Positions 7,003 to 10,589 of a stretch of DNA of 10,589 nt are shown here, one piece after another (within the stretch, counting starts at the first letter, position 1; every line of letters starts with the position of its first letter). Origin of the DNA: an uncultured Oscillospiraceae bacterium (GTDB taxonomy: Bacteria; Bacillota; Clostridia; Oscillospirales; Oscillospiraceae). Under the pieces are notes generated by a model. That model was not told the origin of the DNA and ran no database searches. It was given only the letters and a program-made list of their open reading frames with translations. The translations under genes were made by a program, and so were the position numbers. The stretch is taken from assembly GCA_934572465.1 (NCBI GenBank), contig CAKTLG010000044.1, forward strand, positions 1-10,589. Direction: 5' to 3'.

Positions 7003-7026
7003 AAAGGACGGCTCCCGCCGTCCTTT
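7003..7026 (-). terminator. Intrinsic terminator of the phosphoribosyltransferase gene
   Basis: A 10-bp stem (AAAGGACGGC / GCCGTCCTTT, loop GGGA on the minus strand) is followed by T-rich TCTTATT, 9 nt after the stop codon. It separates this gene from ade. Confidence 0.85.
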
Positions 7027-7034
7027 CGATCGAT

Positions 7035-7595
7035 TTACTTTACCGTGCCGTCGGCGTTGAACACCGGCAGCTTTTCGAGAAACAGGATGTCGCTGCGGTC
7101 GGCCGCGCCGCCCTCGGCAAGCACCGCCATGCGTCCCGTGACCGTGCCGCCCGCCTTTTCGACAAGGGCTTCCATCGCCTTGAGCGAGCCGCCCGTGGAG
7201 ATCACGTCGTCGACGAGCAGGATCTTCTTCCCGCGGATGACGGCCGCGTCGTCAGCGCCGAGATAGAGCTTCTGCTGGGCGACGGTGGTGATGGACTTGT
7301 CCTCGACGGAGATGGGGTCGGGCATATAGACCTTGGGGCCCTTGCGCGCGATGAAATATTTGCTCGCGCCGCTCTGGCGCGCCATCTCGTGGATGAGGGG
7401 GATGGACTTGGCCTCGGCGGTGAGCATATAGTCGTAGTCCACGTCCGCCGCGAGCTTCAGCAGCTCCGAAGCGCAGCGGGTGGTCAGCTCCGCGTCGCCG
7501 AACATGATGAACGCGCCGATATACAGCCCGTCCGTCACCTTGCAGATGGGGAGATCGCGGTCAAGCCCCGCGACGTGCATCGAATAAGTCGCCAT
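7035..7595 (-). CDS. Adenine-phosphoribosyltransferase-like purine salvage enzyme
   Basis: This 186-residue type I phosphoribosyltransferase has the PRPP-binding motif KKILLVDDVISTGGS (123-137), an upstream LTAEAKSIPLIHEMAR segment (58-73) in the place of the APRT diphosphate loop, and ARKGPKVYM (83-91) similar to the APRT flexible-loop region. It would join a purine base to PRPP to form a nucleotide. The neighbouring adenine deaminase suggests a purine substrate, but adenine, hypoxanthine and xanthine cannot be told apart from sequence alone. The ATG at 7595 is chosen because CTCCCT (AGGGAG on the coding strand, 7605-7610) lies 9 nt upstream; the GTG at 7622 would put that site inside the gene. 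It has its own strong promoter and terminator, so it is a single-gene unit. Confidence 0.85.
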   Translation of the reverse strand: MATYSMHVAGLDRDLPICKVTDGLYIGAFIMFGDAELTTRCASELLKLAADVDYDYMLTAEAKSIPLIHEMARQSGASKYFIARKGPKVYMPDPISVEDKSITTVAQQKLYLGADDAAVIRGKKILLVDDVISTGGSLKAMEALVEKAGGTVTGRMAVLAEGGAADRSDILFLEKLPVFNADGTVK

Positions 7596-7604
7596 AAAAG
7601 GAAG

Positions 7605-7610
7605 CTCCCT
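7605..7610 (-). promoter_or_regulatory. Shine-Dalgarno site that sets the phosphoribosyltransferase start
   Basis: AGGGAG, 9 nt before ATG 7595. It argues against the upstream GTG at 7622. Confidence 0.7.
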
Positions 7611-7661
7611 TCGCTTTTTCACATCGTTCTCTCGCCGCCGCAGCGGACGGCAAACATAACC

Positions 7662-7689
7662 AGTATACCGATTTGCGGGAAAATGTCAA
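7662..7689 (-). promoter_or_regulatory. Strong promoter of the phosphoribosyltransferase gene
   Basis: Minus strand: perfect TTGACA (7684-7689), 16-bp spacer, TATACT (7662-7667). It begins directly after the pspC-type gene's stop codon. The predicted start near 7655 gives a leader of about 60 nt. Confidence 0.85.
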
Positions 7690-7693
7690 GCGC

Positions 7694-7894
7694 TCAGACC
7701 TCGGTGTCGCCCTCGGGCATGACGAGCGCGCAGATGAAGTAGGCAAGGATGCCGCTGCCGTAGGCGAGCGCCAGCACGCCCCAGAGGATGCGCACGATGG
7801 TGGGATCGATGTTGAAGTAGTCCGCGAAGCCGGCGCAGACGCCGCAGATCTTCTTGTTGTTGCGAGACTTGTGCAGCTTTTTCTTTTCTTCCAT
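7694..7894 (-). CDS. PspC-domain small membrane protein
   Basis: A 66-residue protein that is essentially one PspC domain: a basic N-terminus (EEKKKLHKSRNNKK), then ICGVCAGFADYFNIDPTIVR (16-35), a hydrophobic segment (about 36-59) and a final MPEG. This is the standard PspC pattern (GVCAGlA-yf-iDPt-vR then a membrane helix ending in MPE). In enterobacteria PspC takes part in the envelope phage-shock response; in Firmicutes such stand-alone proteins are poorly characterised, so only a membrane-stress role is suggested. AAGGAG at 7905-7910 lies 10 nt upstream of the ATG. It has its own promoter and lies downstream of the PAP2 gene on the same strand. Confidence 0.9.
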   Translation of the reverse strand: MEEKKKLHKSRNNKKICGVCAGFADYFNIDPTIVRILWGVLALAYGSGILAYFICALVMPEGDTEV

Positions 7895-7919
7895 GTTGGT
7901 CTTTCTCCTTTTATCCGGT

Positions 7920-7945
7920 GCGCGGCTGCGCCGCGCGGTTTTTTT
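7920..7945 (+). terminator. Terminator-like hairpin facing the plus strand inside the pspC leader
   Basis: GCGCGGC (7920-7926), loop TGC, GCCGCGC (7930-7936), then GG and seven T (7939-7945) on the plus strand. No plus-strand gene lies before it. On the minus strand the same hairpin sits in the 5' leader of the pspC-type gene, 10 nt upstream of its ribosome-binding site, without a following T-run. Confidence 0.45.
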
Positions 7946-7968
7946 CGTCTGTCTGTGGATGCGGTATT

Positions 7969-7997
7969 AGTATAGCACCAATGCTATTTAATGTAAA
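7969..7997 (-). promoter_or_regulatory. Promoter of the PspC-domain gene
   Basis: Minus strand: TTTACA (7992-7997, 5 of 6), 17-bp spacer, TATACT (7969-7974, 5 of 6). The -35 box lies in the last codons of the PAP2 gene. Confidence 0.8.
7972..7987. promoter_or_regulatory. Candidate operator in the pspC promoter
   Basis: A perfect inverted repeat ATAGCA-CCAA-TGCTAT covers the promoter spacer and touches the -10 box, where a repressor would block polymerase. It has no T-run, so a terminator for the PAP2 gene is less likely. No regulator is identified. Confidence 0.4.
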
Positions 7998-8950
7998 GCG
8001 CCGCTTTTTCCGTGGCCGAGGGCGGAGAAAAAACGGAATGACATCGGCCAGAGGACGCCCGCCGTCAGCACCACGCAGCAGTAGCGGATGCCGTCGGCCG
8101 GGCCGCTGCCCTGACCGAGCAGCGCGTAGAGCGGCGCCTTCAGCCCCGCCTTGACCGCCACGACCAGCGCAAGGCCGAGCGCGAGCTTGAGGCCCTGCGC
8201 CCACCAGACAGCCTGCGTTTCAAAGCGGGTAAAGCGGTCGTCGACAAAGATCGCCGCGAGAATGCCGGCAACGCCGCCGAGCATACACCATGCGTTTTTG
8301 ACCGCGGAGTCGTAATTCGTCAGATCCCCCGCGGCGCCGGCGCGCACGCGCAGGGCATAGAGCAGGAAAACGGCGGCGGGCAGCAGCATCACGAGCCAGA
8401 CGCGCAGCATATAGCGCGGGCGGCGCTTCGCCTCCTCGACCACGGGTGCGAGCGCAAAAACGAGCGCGGCGGCCACGAGCAGCGACACGCCGACATCCAG
8501 CGGCGTATGCACGCCGAGATAGAGCCGCGAGAACGCGACGGCGAGCGCGAGCGCGACGCACACGATGCGCACCCAGCGGCGGCGCGATGTGCGCGCGATG
8601 CTGCCGAAGGTGCCGACGGCGTTCTGCGTGTGGCCGCTGGGGAAGGAAAAGCCCGCCGCCTGCGCGCGGGCGGACTCGACGATCTGAAAGTCGGGATCGA
8701 GCACCCAGGGGCGCGGGATATGGAAGGCGAGCTTGAGCATCTGGTTGATGATCGTGCCGGCAAAGCCGACGAGCAGCAGATAATAGCCGCGGCGCTTATC
8801 CACGCACCAGAACACGAGCAGCGCGAGCACAAGGAAAAACGTCTCCTCCCCGAGATGCGTCACCGCTGACATGAGCGTGTCGAGCAGCGGCGTGCGGAGA
8901 GCGGCCAGCGCGCGGAGGAACGAAAGGTTGAGCGACAGAAAATCGGACAT
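7988..8950 (-). CDS. PAP2-family membrane phosphatase
   Basis: This 320-residue integral membrane protein carries the three phosphatidic acid phosphatase type 2 motifs: K73-x6-RP in KLAFHIPRP (73-81), FPSGH (103-107), and SRLYLGVHTPLD (141-152), giving the catalytic His107 and His148 with Asp152. Several membrane helices surround them, and a further hydrophobic C-terminal half (about 180-310) adds more segments than the smallest PAP2 proteins have. Likely substrates are lipid phosphates such as undecaprenyl diphosphate or phosphatidylglycerophosphate, but sequence alone does not decide. AAGGAG at 8959-8964 is 8 nt before the ATG. The gene has its own promoter and is divergent from pheS. Confidence 0.9.
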   Translation of the reverse strand: MSDFLSLNLSFLRALAALRTPLLDTLMSAVTHLGEETFFLVLALLVFWCVDKRRGYYLLLVGFAGTIINQMLKLAFHIPRPWVLDPDFQIVESARAQAAGFSFPSGHTQNAVGTFGSIARTSRRRWVRIVCVALALAVAFSRLYLGVHTPLDVGVSLLVAAALVFALAPVVEEAKRRPRYMLRVWLVMLLPAAVFLLYALRVRAGAAGDLTNYDSAVKNAWCMLGGVAGILAAIFVDDRFTRFETQAVWWAQGLKLALGLALVVAVKAGLKAPLYALLGQGSGPADGIRYCCVVLTAGVLWPMSFRFFSALGHGKSGALH

Positions 8951-8985
8951 GACGGCTTCTCCTTTTCCAGATTCGCGGTTTTTTC

Positions 8986-9014
8986 ATTGTAACACGCGAA
9001 ATTCCCTCTTGCAA
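8986..9014 (-). promoter_or_regulatory. PAP2 gene promoter
   Basis: Minus strand: TTGCAA (9009-9014), 17-bp spacer, TACAAT (8986-8991). The -35 hexamer is its own reverse complement and is shared with the divergent pheS promoter. The leader is about 30 nt. Confidence 0.75.
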
Positions 9015-9037
9015 CTTCCATTTCCCTGTGATATAAA
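9009..9037 (+). promoter_or_regulatory. Promoter of the pheS T-box leader
   Basis: Plus strand: TTGCAA (9009-9014), 17-bp spacer, TATAAA (9032-9037, 5 of 6). Transcription would start near 9044, just before stem I of the T-box, giving a leader of about 300 nt. Confidence 0.75.
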
Positions 9038-9049
9038 TATTCCTCAGTA

Positions 9050-9292
9050 AAATGCGTAAATGCGCCGAAGGGGAAAATAGCGGGGCCATGCCGCAAAGAG
9101 AGGACCGGTCGTCGGCTGGGAGCCGGTCTGCGGGATGCCGCTTGGTTCGCCCCAGAGCAGCCGCGAGGAAATGCGCGGCCGGTCAGCCCCCGTTACAGGG
9201 CAGGAGCGCGCGCCGCAAGCGGCGCGAAGCAGGGTGGTACCGCGGAAGAAGGTCTTTCGTCCCGAGCATCGGGAGGAAGGGCTTATTTTTTT
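9050..9292 (+). promoter_or_regulatory. T-box riboswitch with Phe (UUC) specifier, controlling pheS
   Basis: The diagnostic T-box sequence AGGGTGGTACCGCG is at 9231-9244. Upstream, GGGG (9070-9073) pairs with CCCC (9150-9153) as the base of stem I, and the 3' side of the specifier loop holds UUC at 9146-9148, a phenylalanine codon, matching the gene downstream. Further up, CCGCA pairs with TGCGG (9129-9133), and an AGAGAG segment and a GGCTGGGAG loop fit the stem I apical motifs. An 8-bp stem III (9209-9216 with 9219-9226) directly precedes the T-box. CGTCCC (9258-9263) can pair with the GGG of the T-box in the antiterminator or join the terminator. By family knowledge, uncharged tRNA-Phe stabilises the antiterminator and allows pheS expression. 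Exact stem boundaries are approximate. Confidence 0.93.
9249..9292 (+). terminator. T-box attenuator terminator
   Basis: Left arm 9249-9265 pairs with 9269-9284 around loop GCA, with one mismatch and a few G-T pairs, and is followed by seven T (9286-9292). It overlaps the 3' half of the antiterminator. Confidence 0.88.
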
Positions 9293-9344
9293 GCCTTTGC
9301 CGCCGCAAGACCGCGCAAATTTTTACCCGAAAAGGAGAAACGAT

Positions 9345-10370
9345 ATGAAACAGCAACTGGAAGCGATCCGCAAGGCGGCGCTCGAGGCGATCTCCGACGC
9401 CGGTAAGACGGAGGAGCTGGAGGCGCTGCGCGTCCGCTACCTCGGCAAAAAGGGCGAGCTGACCGCCGTTCTGAAGCAGATGGGCAAGCTCAGCGCCGAG
9501 GAGCGCCCCGTCATCGGACAGCTGGCGAACGAGGTGCGCGCAAGACTCGAGAGCGACATCGACGAGAAGGCGAAGGAGCTGGCCGACAAGGCCATGGCGC
9601 TCAAGCTCAGGTCCGAGGCCGTGGACGTCACGATCCCCGGCAGGCAGGAGAAGATCGGCGTGAAGCACCCGATGTATCAGGTGCTCGACGAGATCAAGGA
9701 CATCTTCGTCGGCATGGGCTTCGAGATCCTCGAAGACCGTGAGGTCGAGCTGGCTGAGTACAACTTCACCAAGCTCAACGTCGAGGAGGGCCATCCCGCC
9801 CGCGAGTGGAGCGACACGTTCTACTTCACCGAGGACAGCTCCATCCTGCTGCGCACGCAGACCTCTCCCATGCAGATCCACGCGATGGAGACGCGCGAGC
9901 TGCCCATCCGCATCCTCGCCCCCGGGCGCGTGTACCGCAAGGACGAGGTCGACGCCACGCACTCGCCCATGTTCCACCAGATCGAGGGCATGGCCATCGA
10001 CAAGGGCATCACGATGGCCGACCTCAAGGGCACGCTCAACGAGGTCGTGCGCCAGCTCTACGGCGAGCACACGGTCACGCGCTTCCGCCCCCATCACTTC
10101 CCGTTCACCGAGCCGAGCTGCGAAATGGACATCCAGTGCCACAAGTGCCACGGCGCGGGCTGCCCCACCTGCAAGGGCGAGGGCTGGATCGAGGTGCTCG
10201 GCGCGGGCATGATCCATCCGAAGGTGCTCGAGGGCTGCGGCATCGACTCCACGGTCTATTCCGGCTGGGCGTTCGGCATGGGCCTTGAGCGTCTGGCGCT
10301 CGGCCACTTCAAGATCAGCGACCTGCGGCTGATCTTTGAAAACGACGTCCGGTTCCTGGAGCAGTTCTAA
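9345..10370 (+). CDS. pheS: Phenylalanine-tRNA ligase alpha subunit
   Basis: This 341-residue protein is the catalytic alpha subunit of the alpha2-beta2 enzyme that charges tRNA-Phe. An N-terminal coiled-coil arm (about 1-90, charged helices such as ALRVRYLGKKGELTAVLKQM) precedes the class II catalytic core: HPMYQVLDEIKDIFVGMGFE (about 108-127), HPAREWSDTFYF, LLRTQTSPMQIHAM, motif 2 GRVYRKDEVDATHSPMFHQI, FTEPSCEMDI, and motif 3 GWAFGMGLERLAL near the C-terminus. A four-cysteine cluster, CHKCHGAGCPTC followed by KGEGWIEVLGAG, lies before motif 3 and is common in Firmicute PheS. The ATG at 9345 has AAGGAG at 9332-9337, 7 nt upstream; the open frame extends upstream into the T-box but is not coding there. 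pheT follows after an unusually long spacer. Confidence 0.97.
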   Translation: MKQQLEAIRKAALEAISDAGKTEELEALRVRYLGKKGELTAVLKQMGKLSAEERPVIGQLANEVRARLESDIDEKAKELADKAMALKLRSEAVDVTIPGRQEKIGVKHPMYQVLDEIKDIFVGMGFEILEDREVELAEYNFTKLNVEEGHPAREWSDTFYFTEDSSILLRTQTSPMQIHAMETRELPIRILAPGRVYRKDEVDATHSPMFHQIEGMAIDKGITMADLKGTLNEVVRQLYGEHTVTRFRPHHFPFTEPSCEMDIQCHKCHGAGCPTCKGEGWIEVLGAGMIHPKVLEGCGIDSTVYSGWAFGMGLERLALGHFKISDLRLIFENDVRFLEQF

Positions 10371-10376
10371 TATTCC

Positions 10377-10405
10377 TCGCGAAAGCGGCAAGCCGCTTTC
10401 TGCGA
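10377..10405 (+). other. Hairpin just after pheS
   Basis: TCGCGAAAGCGG pairs with CCGCTTTC-GCGA around loop CAAG, 12 bp with one bulged T (10401). It starts 7 nt after the pheS stop and has no T-run, so it is more likely an mRNA-stabilising or processing structure than a terminator. Confidence 0.55.
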
Positions 10406-10411
10406 TCTCTT

Positions 10412-10472
10412 CCGCAGGGTGCTGCGCCGCACTCGCTTTGCCCGCACGCCTGCACCCTGAGCGGTGTTTTTT
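10412..10472 (+). terminator. Terminator-like element between pheS and pheT
   Basis: CCGC plus AGGGTGC (10412-10422) pairs with GCACCCT (10452-10458) and, after a GA bulge, GCGG (10461-10464), enclosing 29 nt that can fold further. TG and six T (10467-10472) follow. This has the form of an intrinsic terminator but lies inside an operon, so it may act partially or conditionally. Confidence 0.45.
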
Positions 10473-10496
10473 GTGACGCGCATGCCGTCACAAAAA
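10468..10496 (+). other. Hairpin that buries the T-run before pheT
   Basis: TTTTTGTGACG (10468-10478) pairs perfectly over 11 bp with CGTCACAAAAA (10486-10496), loop CGCATGC. Its left arm uses the T-run of the preceding terminator-like element. It ends 23 nt before the pheT ribosome-binding site. Confidence 0.55.
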
Positions 10497-10533
10497 GCCA
10501 AATTTGATTGTTACTTCTTAGGAGGATACAAAT

Positions 10534-10589
10534 ATGATCCTATCCCGTAATTGGCTCAACGAATTCGTTGACCTCAAGGATATCACCGA
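10534..10589 (+). CDS. pheT: Phenylalanine-tRNA ligase beta subunit, first 18 codons
   Basis: The window ends after MILSRNWLNEFVDLKDIT, the typical PheT N-terminus. The beta subunit carries tRNA-binding and editing domains and pairs with PheS. AGGAGG at 10520-10525 lies 8 nt before the ATG. I see no clear promoter in the spacer, so transcription probably comes from the pheS T-box leader. Confidence 0.93.
   Translation, partial: MILSRNWLNEFVDLKDIT

Noticed and set aside
5134..7266. A 710-codon open frame on the plus strand
   Set aside because: It is antisense to ade and crosses a terminator and intergenic DNA; it shows no recognisable domain.
9052..9348. Small open frames in the region upstream of pheS
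   Set aside because: This stretch is explained by the T-box RNA; the frames change with each structural element and show no protein family.
9183..10391. A 402-codon open frame on the minus strand
   Set aside because: It is antisense to pheS and covers the T-box leader.
10371..10533. A second promoter for pheT
   Set aside because: No -35/-10 pair with acceptable spacing was seen on the plus strand in the spacer.

Overview
The window reads as chromosome of a GC-rich anaerobic Firmicute, most likely an amino-acid-fermenting gut Clostridium relative (Oscillospirales-like; this placement is inference). Three things point there: genes for the 2-hydroxyglutarate route of glutamate fermentation, a T-box leader in front of pheS, and AGGAGG-type Shine-Dalgarno sites with clear sigma-A type promoters in otherwise GC-rich DNA. 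No mobile element, CRISPR array, tRNA or rRNA is visible. The high GC content leaves very long open frames antisense to the real genes, and these are not genes.

Left part (1-2650, minus strand): a promoter, then gctA, gctB and the start of gcdA in one tight operon. GctAB moves CoA onto (R)-2-hydroxyglutarate, and the Gcd complex later decarboxylates glutaconyl-CoA to crotonyl-CoA, which feeds butyrate formation. The GctA here carries an Ala/Lys-rich insertion that the Acidaminococcus enzyme, as remembered, lacks. Middle left (2649-5089): a LysR-type regulator on the minus strand and a divergent BrnQ-type branched-chain amino acid carrier on the plus strand share a 115-bp control region with a T-N11-A dyad. 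A strong terminator closes brnQ.

Middle (5119-7700, minus strand): adenine deaminase, and upstream of it an APRT-like phosphoribosyltransferase. They look like a purine salvage pair with separate promoters and a terminator between them. Then (7694-8950, minus strand) come a small PspC-domain membrane protein and a PAP2 phosphatase, each with its own promoter.

Right part (8986-10589): a divergent control region in which one palindromic TTGCAA hexamer can serve as the -35 box for both the PAP2 gene and the pheS leader. It is followed by a T-box riboswitch with a UUC (Phe) specifier and a terminator, then complete pheS, a 163-nt hairpin-rich spacer, and the first codons of pheT.

No clearly new multi-gene system is visible; most genes are recognisable housekeeping or catabolic genes. 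The points most worth following up are the GctA insertion, the structured pheS-pheT spacer with a terminator-like element, the shared -35 hexamer, and three terminator-like hairpins that face against the local gene direction.
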